The translations under genes were made by a program, and so were the position numbers. Below, one piece after another: positions 8,778 to 16,869 of a stretch of 64,000 nt of DNA (position 1 is the first letter of the stretch; the number at the start of each line of letters is the position of its first letter). The notes beneath the pieces are model-generated. The model was not told the origin of the DNA and did no database searches. It saw only the letters and a program-made list of their open reading frames with translations. Origin of the DNA: Arthrobacter sp. Y81 (lineage in GTDB: Bacteria; Actinomycetota; Actinomycetes; Actinomycetales; Micrococcaceae); assembly GCF_002929335.1 (NCBI RefSeq), contig NZ_PJIL01000002.1, forward strand, positions 321,514 to 385,513, in the 5' to 3' direction.

Positions 8778-8915
8778 TTACCGGACAAAGCCGGAGTAGC
8801 CGGCAACGATGGTCAGTACCGTAAGTACCACCAGCGCTATTACGCACACAATTTCCGCCCTGCGAATCCTGTGCTGCGTCTGCCGCCATTCAGCGTCGTC
8901 CTGGATATCAGCCAT
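8778..8915 (-). CDS. 45-residue membrane protein, unknown
   Basis: Reading leftwards from ATG 8915 to TAA 8778-8780 gives 45 residues: an acidic then basic N-terminal part (MADIQDDAEWRQTQHRIRR), one hydrophobic helix (IVCVIALVVLTVLTIVAGY) and a short tail ending SGFVR. The layout is what one expects of a real inner-membrane small protein, and the gene ends 30 bases before a shared terminator. The ribosome site is weak. An imperfect palindrome, GAGTAGTCACTACTT, lies 36 bases upstream of the start. Family unknown; its convergent neighbour has the same overall plan but no obvious sequence similarity. Confidence 0.6.
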   Translation of the reverse strand: MADIQDDAEWRQTQHRIRRAEIVCVIALVVLTVLTIVAGYSGFVR

Positions 8916-8950
8916 ATTTAGAGGCTACGGGGAAGCCCCGGACGCCACTA

Positions 8951-8973
8951 GAGTAGTCACTACTTGTCTTTTT
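8951..8973. promoter_or_regulatory. Palindromic operator candidate plus shared motif
   Basis: GAGTAGTCACTACTT (8951-8965) differs by one end base and the centre from the perfect palindrome at 13984-13998. It overlaps ACTTGTCTTTTT (8962-8973), one mismatch from the ACCYGTMYTT core found at five other intergenic sites here. It lies between the 45-residue membrane protein gene and the divergent HTH gene and could act on either. Confidence 0.45.
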
Positions 8974-9112
8974 CCCCATTGCCGTGCGCTCTTCACATCA
9001 AGCTCACCATGCCATAAAGTAGCGGTAAGATCGGCGATCGGCTCAGCGACGTTTATCTCAGGATTCAAGTACGTCCTCAGGATTGAACTACGTCCCAGGA
9101 GAGCTGAGCACA

Positions 9113-9337
9113 GTGGCCGCTGAAGGTTTTTCCAATACCCGTTTCCTCACAGTTTCCGAGGTCGCAGAAGTCATGCGCCTTTCCCGGATGACCGTGTACC
9201 GGCTCGTCAAGGCGCACGATCTGCCGGCGGTCCGGTTCGGCCGGTCCTACCGGGTCCCCGAGCATGCCATCGAGGACTATGTCCAGCACCACTCCACGCT
9301 CGCGGATGACGAGCACCCGGAGGCCGAGAAGACCTAG
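9113..9337 (+). CDS. Excisionase-type helix-turn-helix DNA-binding protein
   Basis: A 74-residue MerR-like/excisionase-fold DNA-binding protein. The core FLTVSEVAEVMRLSRMTVYR followed by LPAVRFGRSYRVPEHAI is the standard HTH_17 domain. Closely similar single-domain proteins are conserved in actinobacteria (Rv0500A type), where they are chromosomal regulators rather than phage excisionases. I chose GTG 9113 because residues from there match the family N-terminus; AGGAG lies 12 bases before it, and a TTG at 9083 is the alternative. Its stop overlaps the convergent sufU stop by three bases. The target is unknown. Confidence 0.82.
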   Translation: MAAEGFSNTRFLTVSEVAEVMRLSRMTVYRLVKAHDLPAVRFGRSYRVPEHAIEDYVQHHSTLADDEHPEAEKT

Positions 9338-9819
9338 CGGCTGGTGGATACAGCCTGCCGCAGGGCGTCCTCGGCAGCCACCCACGCCAGCATGGCGCAC
9401 TTGACCCTGGCCGGATATTTTGCCACGCCCGCCAGGGCCGCCGCATCACCCAGGATTGCCTCGTCCGGCTCCAACCGGCCGCGTGAGCGCATGAGCTCCC
9501 TGAAATGGCCGATCATTTCGTCCAGTTCCGCCGGCGACGCGCCTTCGGACAATTCGCTCAGTATTGAGGCCGAGGCCATTGAGATGGCGCAGCCGTCTCC
9601 GTGCCAGTGGATGCCTTTCACCGTCGGCTGCGCTCCGGCCGCCTCCAGCTCAAGGCGTAGCGTTATTTCATCGCCGCAGACCGGATTGAGCTGATGGCAT
9701 TGCCCCACCCCCGCCTGGTCAGGCATGGCCGCGGCTTCGTCAGCCGTCAGGTCTGACCCGCTGCGGGTCTTTGCGTGCTCCAGGATCAGTTGCTGGTACA
9801 TCGCATCCAATGCGCTCAT
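9334..9819 (-). CDS. sufU: Fe-S cluster assembly sulfur-transfer protein SufU
   Basis: A 161-residue SufU-type protein that accepts persulfide sulfur from SufS through a zinc-site cysteine and passes it to the SufBCD scaffold. The zinc ligands are visible: Cys48 and Asp50 in NPVCGDE, Cys77 in GDGCAIS and Cys141 in VKCAML. An insertion between the second and third metal-ligand regions fits SufU rather than IscU. Its ATG overlaps the sufS stop by four bases (ATGA), so translation is coupled. Confidence 0.93.
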   Translation of the reverse strand: MSALDAMYQQLILEHAKTRSGSDLTADEAAAMPDQAGVGQCHQLNPVCGDEITLRLELEAAGAQPTVKGIHWHGDGCAISMASASILSELSEGASPAELDEMIGHFRELMRSRGRLEPDEAILGDAAALAGVAKYPARVKCAMLAWVAAEDALRQAVSTSR

Positions 9820-11147
9820 TTGGACTCCCCCGCGCTTCCTGCACCGAAGTAGGGCCGGATCTGGGCCACGGCCTCGAGCAGGAGGTCCACTTCGTCGGTG
9901 GTGTTGTACAGGTACGTGCTCGCCCGGGCGGTGGCGGTCAGGCCCAGCCGGCGGTGGAGCGGCTGCGCGCAGTGGTGCCCCACGCGGACGGCGATGCCCA
10001 TGCTGTCCAAGTACTGTCCGACGTCGTGCGCGTGCACGCCGGCAACGTCAAAGGCCGCCAGGCCGAGCCGTTCCACACCTGGCCCCGGCCCCACGACGCG
10101 GACTCCGTCGATGGCGCTCAGCCCGCGGACCAGCCGCTGGCCCAGCGAGGCTTCCCAGCCCGCGATACGTTCCATGCCGGTTTCGCGCAGGTAGTTCGCG
10201 GCGGCGGCGAGCGCCACAGCCTGCGAGATGGGCTGCGTGCCGGCCTCGAACCGCTGCGGCGCAGGGAGGTACTCCGCTTTTTCCATCGTCACAGTCGTGA
10301 TCATGGAGCCTCCGGTGAGGAACGGAGGCATTGCGTTCAGCAGTTCCCGCCTGCCGTAGACGCCGCCGATGCCCGTGGGGGCCAGCATCTTGTGGCCGGA
10401 AAAAACGGCGAAATCGACGTCCAGGGCCTTGAAGTCCAAGGGCAGGTGCGGCGCGGACTGGCAGGCGTCCAGCACCACCAGGGCGCCGACTTCCCGGGCC
10501 AGCCGTACCAGCGCGGATACCGGGTTGATGGTTCCGAGGACATTCGACGCATGCGTGAAGGCAAGGATCCTGGTGCGTCCGGTAACAAGCCGGGCCGCTT
10601 CGTCAAGCCGCAACGCGCCGTCGTCGTCGATGGGGATGAACTTCAGCGTGGCTCCGGTGCGACGGCAGAGCTCCTGCCACGGAATCAGGTTGGCGTGGTG
10701 TTCCATTTCCGTCACCACCACCTCGTCCCCCGGGCCGAGGGCGAAACGGCGGGCGTCGGCCCCAACGGTGCCGATGCTGGCATTGGAGAAGGCGTACGCG
10801 AGGAGATTGAGCCCGGCAGTGGCATTGGCAGTCCAGACAAGCTCGTCCTCCGCGGCCCCCACAAAGCCGGCCACTGTGGCCCGGGCGTCCTCGAACGCGT
10901 CGGTGGCCTGAACGGCCAGATGGTGGGCTCCGCGGTGCACCGCGGCATTCCTCAGTTCGTAGAATTCCTGCTCGGCTTCGAGCACGCTGCGGGGGTTCTG
11001 TGAGGTGGCGCCGGAATCCAGGTAAACGAGTGGCCTGCCGTTGACTTCCTGATCCAGGACCGGGAAGTCGTTGCGGATGCGCAGGACCTCGACTTCACTT
11101 AACGCGACGTGGGTGTCTGCGGTAGCGGGAGTGGATACCATGACCAA
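9816..11147 (-). CDS. sufS: Cysteine desulfurase SufS
   Basis: A 443-residue PLP-dependent group II cysteine desulfurase that releases sulfur from cysteine to give alanine and an enzyme persulfide. PLP-binding Lys253 is in FSGHKMLAP, His150 in EMEHHAN, and catalytic Cys393 in VRVGHHCAQP, on the short loop typical of SufS. The start at 11147 is TTG with AAGGAG seven bases upstream; ATG 11141, two codons in, has the same site 13 bases away, so the TTG fits better. sufBCD are not nearby, so this is a detached sufS-sufU pair. Confidence 0.93.
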   Translation of the reverse strand: MVMVSTPATADTHVALSEVEVLRIRNDFPVLDQEVNGRPLVYLDSGATSQNPRSVLEAEQEFYELRNAAVHRGAHHLAVQATDAFEDARATVAGFVGAAEDELVWTANATAGLNLLAYAFSNASIGTVGADARRFALGPGDEVVVTEMEHHANLIPWQELCRRTGATLKFIPIDDDGALRLDEAARLVTGRTRILAFTHASNVLGTINPVSALVRLAREVGALVVLDACQSAPHLPLDFKALDVDFAVFSGHKMLAPTGIGGVYGRRELLNAMPPFLTGGSMITTVTMEKAEYLPAPQRFEAGTQPISQAVALAAAANYLRETGMERIAGWEASLGQRLVRGLSAIDGVRVVGPGPGVERLGLAAFDVAGVHAHDVGQYLDSMGIAVRVGHHCAQPLHRRLGLTATARASTYLYNTTDEVDLLLEAVAQIRPYFGAGSAGESK

Positions 11148-11272
11148 ACTGGAACTCCTTGATAGGCAAGACCTGCCGACAGCTCACTGCAACGGCGAGG
11201 CACACCGCTTGGGTCCGCGGTGCTACTCCTCAATTGTCCCACTATTGACCGGCACGGATTCCGGTCGCGGCA

Positions 11273-13942
11273 TCACTGCCCTGCCCCGTCCAGGCTTTTC
11301 CACAGTTCAGCGAGCTCCTGGCGGCGGGAAACCCCAAGCTTGCCGTATATCCTCTGCAGGTGCGCGTTTACCGTGTTCACGGCTATCCCGAGTTCCGCCG
11401 CGACCCGTGCGCTGCCCAAGCCCGAGACAACAAGCACAGCCACTTCACGCTCCCGCTGTGAAAGCTTGGCCGGATCGGCCACGGCCAGCCGGTTCTTCGC
11501 GGATCCGCCGGACCGCGTTGCGCCGGGCACGGATTGGCCGGACAGTGTTTCGCCGGAGACCGGCCCACTGTTCCCGTCACTCGACCACCGCCATTCGGCT
11601 GCCGCGTCGGCGGCTTGTTCACTTCCCTGCTTCTCAGGCCGTGCCGTTACGCCGAGATTCAGGAGTTCAAGAGCCCGGCGGCCCCTGCCACCGCCGCCCG
11701 GCGCCTTGGCCGGTTTCCGGAGCGTCCTCGGGGGCGGACCTGCGGCGCCGGTAACGGCCGGCCGTGCCACGGACGCGTAGGTTTCAGCGAGCTTGGCCGC
11801 GACGTCACCGTCGGCGGACCGGTCGCCCACCGGCGAAGCCGCGGGGCCGGGCGCCTGCGCCAGATCCCAGGCCAGCCACTCGGCGGTGGCCTGCGCGCCA
11901 AGCGTGAGGGCCAGCAGGTCATCCGGGTCACCGGATATTCCGCCGCCCGCCCCCTGCGCGCGTACGGCGGCACGGCTGGCGGCTGCATTCCGGCAAAACA
12001 TCATGGCCCGGAAAAGTTGCAGCGGCCCTCCGGGGTAGCTCATCCATTTGGTGCCGGCACGTTCGTCCGCAGCCCCGGCGCCGGGAGCCTGCCCCAGCCT
12101 CGTCAGGTTGGAGGCGTGGATGGTGAGCACCGTCGAGTGGAAATCAACGCTGCACCGCGGCAGGCGCTCCACCGCGTTGAGCGCCCGGGTGGAAAGCGCG
12201 ACGGCGTCAGCGGACTTTCCCCGCACGGACAGTCCCTGGGAGGCCAGCGCCAGCAGCAGGATACCGGCGTGGGTTCCCGGTGCATCGTCATGACCTGCGT
12301 GCCCGCTTTCGCAGAAACCGTCGGGACAGAGGCGGTGGAACAGCTCCCCGCCCGGACTTGGCCAGTTCCCCTCCCGTGACTCCAGGAACAGCTGCAGGAC
12401 GTCCAGCTCATCCTGGACGGCGTTCTGGTAGGTATCGGCGGCCGAATCACCAACCGACGCGGCGGCCGCAAGGCTCAGGCGCCGCCTTGCCCCGTCCAGC
12501 ACGGAGTTGAGCGCATCGCGGCCAGGATTCATCGGCATCAACGCCTGCAGGAGCAGTGACACCGCGCGGGCGAACTCTATGCTGAGCACGGCCGGCGTCG
12601 TTTCCACGAGGCTTCTCAGCAACTCCGCGCTCTTGCCGTACTGGCGGGAATGGAACAGGGCCCGGGCAGCCTCAGTCTGTGCCATCAGCTGGAGCTCGGG
12701 CGCTTTGACGGTTTCGGCCGCCCGCAGCGCCCGCTCACTGTCATAAAGGTTGTTCGCGGTGGTGGCCACGGCCAGGAGATCCAGGTCCGGAACAGCCCAC
12801 CCGGCATCCAGTGCTGCCTCCACGCGGCGCAGGAGATCCCACAGCGGTTCCTCCCCCGGGCGGCCGGAATGTGCGGACGCTATGTCATGCATCTCCAACG
12901 GCTTCGTCTTACCGGGAAAATGCCGGGCCGCGCTGGCCTCAACCTCGTGGTTGAGGGTGACGTCCGCTCCGCCGTCGCTCCTGATCTGAAGACGGATCAC
13001 ATGGCGCTGCTCCAACGCGGCCAGGGCGTCCGCAGGCACCGCCCTGGCAAGGACGGACAGCGGAGCCGGATCAGCAGCCGCCAGGAATTCGACCACTTGG
13101 CGCTGGACCGGCGGAAGGGCCTCAATCCGCCGTCGGGCCAGGTCAAATTGACGCGCTTCCCCGGGGCCCAGCGGACGGACCATGGCGCAGCTGCCGTCAT
13201 GCTCCACTATCTGGCCGCCCGCCAAAGCTTCTTCGACGAGCCAGCTGGCCGTTAACGCGTTGGCACCGGAGGCGGCGTGGATGTCCCGCACCAGGCTGCG
13301 GCCAGGCCGGGCCGGCAATCGGTGCTCAAGGAAGGTCCGGAGCTGCTCCAGCGTCAGTTCCTCCAGGGTCACGACGGACAACTGCCGGGCCACCACCGAT
13401 TCCATCAGTTCCATCTGGAGTTGCCGGTCGGAACGGTGGCTTGCCAGCATCTTGATGTCCGGTTCCGAGAGAAGCTGGTTCAGGACCCATAGCGAGGTGC
13501 CGTCCAGGTGGTCCACATTGTCCAGGACCATCAGGATGCCGGTTGCTCCGGGATCCTGGCTCCGCAGTGCATCGCGGCAGGCCCCGGCAATGGTCAGCGG
13601 CGACACCTTGGCCCCTGCCGGCAGGCCCGGCGCCAACACGCTGCCGATGCCGAACTTCATCCTGCGGCAGGATTCGGGAATGTTGTGGGTAACAACGGTC
13701 AGCTGTCCGGACAGCGCCTCCGCGGCGGCTGCAAGGAACCTGGTCCGGCCCGAGCCGGCAGCCCCGGTAACGATGACTCCTGAACTCCCGGAGCCGGAGA
13801 GTGCGTCGATTGCCGCCCGCAGTTCGGCCTCCCGAATGACCCGGGGGAAAGACGAATTTCCTGCCCAAACATCCATGGTTGCGTCGATTCCTTTGCCGCG
13901 GAGCGTGAAGTTCCGGACCGCCCCCAACCCACCTGCCGGCAT
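11273..13942 (-). CDS. Large LuxR-type ATPase regulator with altered P-loop
   Basis: About 889 residues with the LAL-type plan: N-terminal AAA/NB-ARC-like ATPase, long TPR-like helical middle, C-terminal LuxR/GerE helix-turn-helix (LSQREREVAVLV to NTVNAHLQRIYGKLGVSRR). The P-loop reads GAAGSGRT, with arginine where the essential lysine normally stands; a Walker B-like GILMVLDNVDHLD is present. It may bind nucleotide weakly or not at all. ATG 13942 is used; an in-frame TTG at 13954 and ATG 13876 are alternatives, none with a strong ribosome site. A perfect 15-bp palindrome lies 41 bases upstream of the ATG, suggesting autoregulation. Low-complexity Gly/Pro/Arg segments interrupt the C-terminal third. 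Targets unknown; the polymer locus starts next door. Confidence 0.82.
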   Translation of the reverse strand: MPAGGLGAVRNFTLRGKGIDATMDVWAGNSSFPRVIREAELRAAIDALSGSGSSGVIVTGAAGSGRTRFLAAAAEALSGQLTVVTHNIPESCRRMKFGIGSVLAPGLPAGAKVSPLTIAGACRDALRSQDPGATGILMVLDNVDHLDGTSLWVLNQLLSEPDIKMLASHRSDRQLQMELMESVVARQLSVVTLEELTLEQLRTFLEHRLPARPGRSLVRDIHAASGANALTASWLVEEALAGGQIVEHDGSCAMVRPLGPGEARQFDLARRRIEALPPVQRQVVEFLAAADPAPLSVLARAVPADALAALEQRHVIRLQIRSDGGADVTLNHEVEASAARHFPGKTKPLEMHDIASAHSGRPGEEPLWDLLRRVEAALDAGWAVPDLDLLAVATTANNLYDSERALRAAETVKAPELQLMAQTEAARALFHSRQYGKSAELLRSLVETTPAVLSIEFARAVSLLLQALMPMNPGRDALNSVLDGARRRLSLAAAASVGDSAADTYQNAVQDELDVLQLFLESREGNWPSPGGELFHRLCPDGFCESGHAGHDDAPGTHAGILLLALASQGLSVRGKSADAVALSTRALNAVERLPRCSVDFHSTVLTIHASNLTRLGQAPGAGAADERAGTKWMSYPGGPLQLFRAMMFCRNAAASRAAVRAQGAGGGISGDPDDLLALTLGAQATAEWLAWDLAQAPGPAASPVGDRSADGDVAAKLAETYASVARPAVTGAAGPPPRTLRKPAKAPGGGGRGRRALELLNLGVTARPEKQGSEQAADAAAEWRWSSDGNSGPVSGETLSGQSVPGATRSGGSAKNRLAVADPAKLSQREREVAVLVVSGLGSARVAAELGIAVNTVNAHLQRIYGKLGVSRRQELAELWKSLDGAGQ

Positions 13943-13983
13943 TAGCAAGTCCAACGCTACCTAGCTATTGTTTGCGCTGGCGT

Positions 13984-13998
13984 GAGTAGTGACTACTC
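13984..13998. promoter_or_regulatory. Perfect 15-bp palindrome GAGTAGTGACTACTC
   Basis: Seven-base arms around a single G, in the gap between the divergent LuxR-type regulator and lipoprotein genes. Variants occur at 8951-8965 and 33536-33550, the latter upstream of another LuxR-type regulator. The size and symmetry fit a dimeric regulator site. Confidence 0.6.
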
Positions 13999-14125
13999 GA
14001 ATATCCCGGACCGCCTCCCGCAGGCCCGTTCAGGCTACTCACAGGCATCCGTGTAAAGTGGGCCGGGTATTAACGGTCTCTACGGGTCTCCTGACGGTCC
14101 TGCTGGCTGCTTCTGGGGAGTAAGC

Positions 14126-14210
14126 GGCGCAGCTGGTTTTCACTACCAGCAATGATTCTTAGGCGCGGCCGCGGCTGCGCCAATCTGGCGGTCATGACCC
14201 GTACTTGGCG
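14126..14210 (+). promoter_or_regulatory. Structured upstream segment and shared motif before lipoprotein gene
   Basis: The 318-bp gap 13955-14272 holds the palindrome at 13984. It also holds a possible three-stem fold: GGCGCAGC (14126-14133) pairs with GCTGCGCC (14174-14181) and encloses hairpin CTGGT/ACCAG. ACCCGTACTTGGCG at 14197-14210 is the local copy of the shared ACCYGTMYTT motif, 63 bases before the lipoprotein start. No gene is evident in the gap. Confidence 0.35.
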
Positions 14211-14272
14211 TGCCCTTTAGCGGCACCTGCCAGCCCTGTTAATGTCCCCAACAGATATGTATCCCAATAAAT

Positions 14273-15322
14273 ATGAAACACATGACCACCTTCATCATGG
14301 CTGTGTTGATCCTCCTTGTCGGAGTATTGACCGCCGGCTGCGCCGCCGGACCGGCGCCCAGCCCGTCGGCCTCCACCAGTCCGTCATCGGCCAGCGCAGA
14401 AGCGGCGCCGGCAACACCAAAGGCCTCACCGTCACCTAGTTCGGCCCCCGCTGCAGCCACCGTCGAGGAACCTGCACCCGCTGCGGTTCCCGCCCCGGAA
14501 CCGGCTCCTGCCACCGTGGCCGTGGCAGCTGCGGAACCCGCGGCCGCACCGGCTGCCAGCAAATACCCGCTGCACACGAATATCGTGAGCACCACTTTTT
14601 GGGTGGGCGAAATCTTCAACGCGAGCCTTGCCGACGGTTCCCAGGTCTGCTCGACGTACAACGGCCAGTGGGCCTTCCAGCACACAGGGATCAACGCCGG
14701 CACCACGCCGGCGTCCGCCTCGGGCTGCCCCGGCAGCATTTACGGCGGTTGCGACGGCGTGAGCTCCGGTTCCGGTAGCTCATTCGCCTGCGCCACGGAA
14801 GCACGCGACGCCTCCAACGGGTATTTCCCCAAGCACCAGCCCGCGCCGCTGGAGAACCCGTTCTACCTCGACCTGCCCTACGACGACATCAATGACAGCG
14901 TCGCGTTCCAGCAGCGCTGCCAGGTCATTCCGTGGGCTGCCGCGGACAATGCGGCCACCGGCGTTGACCACTGCGCGGACGGCAGCTACTCATACATGAA
15001 GAACCACTGGGTGCAGATGACCGGGCCCAACGGCAACGTCTGCTACGGACAGATCGAAGATGCCGGTCCTTCCAGCGGTTCCGCGTACCACGACTCGAAC
15101 TATGTCTTCGGTGCCGCCGACGCCCGTCCGGCCAACACCGACTTCTCCGCCGACGGCACTCAAGGCGCGGGAACGGATGTTTCTCCCGCCCTGAACGGCT
15201 GCCTCGGCTTTGCCGAGCTGGACGGCAGCGGCGATCACGTCTCGTGGCGGTTTGTTGACCGCGCCGCTGTCCCGGCCGGTCCGTGGCTGAACGTGGAAAC
15301 CACCTCCGGAGTGAGCTGGTAA
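14273..15322 (+). CDS. Lipoprotein of unknown function, paralogue of 22058-22819
   Basis: A 349-residue predicted lipoprotein: hydrophobic N-terminus and lipobox LTAGC with Cys23, then about 75 residues of Ala/Pro/Ser linker suited to crossing the wall, then a conserved domain from about 100 on. That domain shares TTFWVGE, DGSQV, ENPFYLDLPYDDIN, SYMKN, CYGQI-DAGP and DVSPALNGCLGF with the second lipoprotein. The DAGP and DVSPAL patterns recall double-psi beta-barrel (RlpA/expansin-like) proteins, but I cannot assign a family. Five cysteines in the domain suggest disulfides. No ribosome site precedes either ATG (14273, 14282). It is convergent with the glycosyltransferase operon. Confidence 0.75.
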   Translation: MKHMTTFIMAVLILLVGVLTAGCAAGPAPSPSASTSPSSASAEAAPATPKASPSPSSAPAAATVEEPAPAAVPAPEPAPATVAVAAAEPAAAPAASKYPLHTNIVSTTFWVGEIFNASLADGSQVCSTYNGQWAFQHTGINAGTTPASASGCPGSIYGGCDGVSSGSGSSFACATEARDASNGYFPKHQPAPLENPFYLDLPYDDINDSVAFQQRCQVIPWAAADNAATGVDHCADGSYSYMKNHWVQMTGPNGNVCYGQIEDAGPSSGSAYHDSNYVFGAADARPANTDFSADGTQGAGTDVSPALNGCLGFAELDGSGDHVSWRFVDRAAVPAGPWLNVETTSGVSW

Positions 15323-15347
15323 CCGCAACACCGCGCTGAACGCCGAG

Positions 15348-15395
15348 GCGCCCCTCCCGCTGGACCACAGTGTCCTGCGGGAGGGGCGCTTTTCG
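15348..15395. terminator. Strong bidirectional terminator hairpin
   Basis: Perfect 13-bp GC-rich stem (15348-15360 with 15377-15389), 16-base loop, followed by TTTTCGTTT on the plus strand. It sits between the convergent lipoprotein and glycosyltransferase genes. Confidence 0.88.
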
Positions 15396-15423
15396 TTTCC
15401 GCGCCCGGGGTCCGGTGACGGCG

Positions 15424-16869
15424 CTAGCGGGTGATCCCCGCGCCCGCCGTGGCTTCCTCCAGCTCGAGCGCCTCCCCCTGGACACGCCTCACCGGGCTGA
15501 CCCACACCCCCGATGACGCCGCAGAGAACGCCCGCGGCAGCACCATCAGGCAGATGACCGAGTCGAGGATCCGCATGAACGGAAAGAACGGCGCCATCAG
15601 CAGGATGCCCGGCCGGCGGAGTGCCAGTGCCGCGATGACAGTCAGCAGGAAATCCGGGAGGAAGACCCCCAGGATGACATCCTGCGGACGCATGAGTCCG
15701 GACAGGTACAGGAAGGATTCGCCGTTCTCGCCGAACGCCTGTACCTGCATGGACGCCACGAGCGACAGCAGGAAGACCGGAATCAGCAGCACAAAGAACA
15801 TGCAGCTAATGACGAGTTCGATGATGTAGAACACCAGCACGAACCAGAATTTTCCGGCCTGCAGCCGGTGCCGGCGCACCGTCTGCCAGAAGCCGAGGAT
15901 CCAACGCCGGACCTGCCTGGTGTAGTCCTGCAGGTTGTCCGGATCCTGCGTATAGGCCACGGCAGCTGAGGGGTGGAAAGCGATCCGGCCCAGCTTCTTG
16001 GCATGGATCTCAAACGTCATGTTGAAGTCCTCGATGACCAGCCCGGGTGCCAGCACCTTGATTTTTGCGAGTGCATTCGTCCGGTACATGCTGGCGAAGC
16101 CGGGCACGATCGAAACGACGTTTGCTCCCCTGGCCGCCTGGCCGTATTTGAGCAGCAGCTGCACCACGATGTAGAGCCGCTCCCGGTAGGCCACCAGGAA
16201 GCGGCCAAGCACAGTCGGGGCCGGCGGCGTCATGATGGACTTGGCCCGGCCGGCAACGGCAACCACGGAGGGATCAAGGAAGAGCGGCAGGCCGGTCTCC
16301 AGATAGTCCGGCGTGGGCCGGGTATCCGCGTCAAGCATCATCACTACCTTGAATTTCCGGCACAGCTCGAAATGGGCAATCCCGGCGGCGAGCGCGCCGG
16401 CTTTCCCCCTGTTCGGTTCGAGTTCCAGAACCTTGACGCCGGCTGCGCGGGCAATGGCGGCTGTGTCGTCGGTGGACATGTCCGAGATCACGTGGATGTT
16501 CCGAAGCGGCACCAGCACCGCGGCTGCCCGGATGGTCTCCCTGATGACCAGGGCTTCGTTGTGGGCGGCAATCAGCACCGCAACATTCGCCGGCAGGATC
16601 CTTGGGTCCCTTGCACGGTGACGGCCATGCTCACGCTGGACCTGCCCTCTGTGTGCACGGGGCGCCGGCAGCGTGTGGGCGCCATGGACGCCGGAGCCAA
16701 TCCTGTTGGCCAGCGGCCACCGTTGGAGGAGCCTGAGCGCGCGTCCGCTCAGCGGGGGTCCCAGCGCCACCCGGCGGATGTACTGCTCATTGGCCAGGCG
16801 CAGCAAGCCAATAAACGACCAGAAGACCGTGCTGATTCCGAGGACAAGGACAACGTAGACGGCTATCAC
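15424..16869 (-). CDS. Processive family-2 glycosyltransferase (polysaccharide synthase)
   Basis: A 481-residue membrane glycosyltransferase of the GT2 hyaluronan/poly-GlcNAc/cellulose synthase type. An N-terminal helix (3-24) precedes the cytosolic catalytic domain, which has Asp130 (SDMSTDD), DAD 180-182 for UDP-sugar and metal, the acceptor-site ED at 280-281 and QVRRW at 319-323, the full set for processive enzymes. Four or more C-terminal helices (about 340-450) would form the polymer channel. ATGA overlap with the upstream deacetylase couples translation, and a pseudo-deacetylase precedes that. The neighbouring NodB deacetylases favour an N-acetylhexosamine polymer (chitin-like or poly-GlcNAc); this is inference. 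No PilZ domain is seen, so no direct c-di-GMP control is implied. Confidence 0.9.
   Translation of the reverse strand: MIAVYVVLVLGISTVFWSFIGLLRLANEQYIRRVALGPPLSGRALRLLQRWPLANRIGSGVHGAHTLPAPRAHRGQVQREHGRHRARDPRILPANVAVLIAAHNEALVIRETIRAAAVLVPLRNIHVISDMSTDDTAAIARAAGVKVLELEPNRGKAGALAAGIAHFELCRKFKVVMMLDADTRPTPDYLETGLPLFLDPSVVAVAGRAKSIMTPPAPTVLGRFLVAYRERLYIVVQLLLKYGQAARGANVVSIVPGFASMYRTNALAKIKVLAPGLVIEDFNMTFEIHAKKLGRIAFHPSAAVAYTQDPDNLQDYTRQVRRWILGFWQTVRRHRLQAGKFWFVLVFYIIELVISCMFFVLLIPVFLLSLVASMQVQAFGENGESFLYLSGLMRPQDVILGVFLPDFLLTVIAALALRRPGILLMAPFFPFMRILDSVICLMVLPRAFSAASSGVWVSPVRRVQGEALELEEATAGAGITR

Noticed and set aside
9113..9337. Excisionase gene as a sign of a prophage or integrative element.
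   Set aside because: No integrase, attachment repeats or phage genes are nearby, and single HTH_17 proteins of this type are normal chromosomal genes in actinobacteria.
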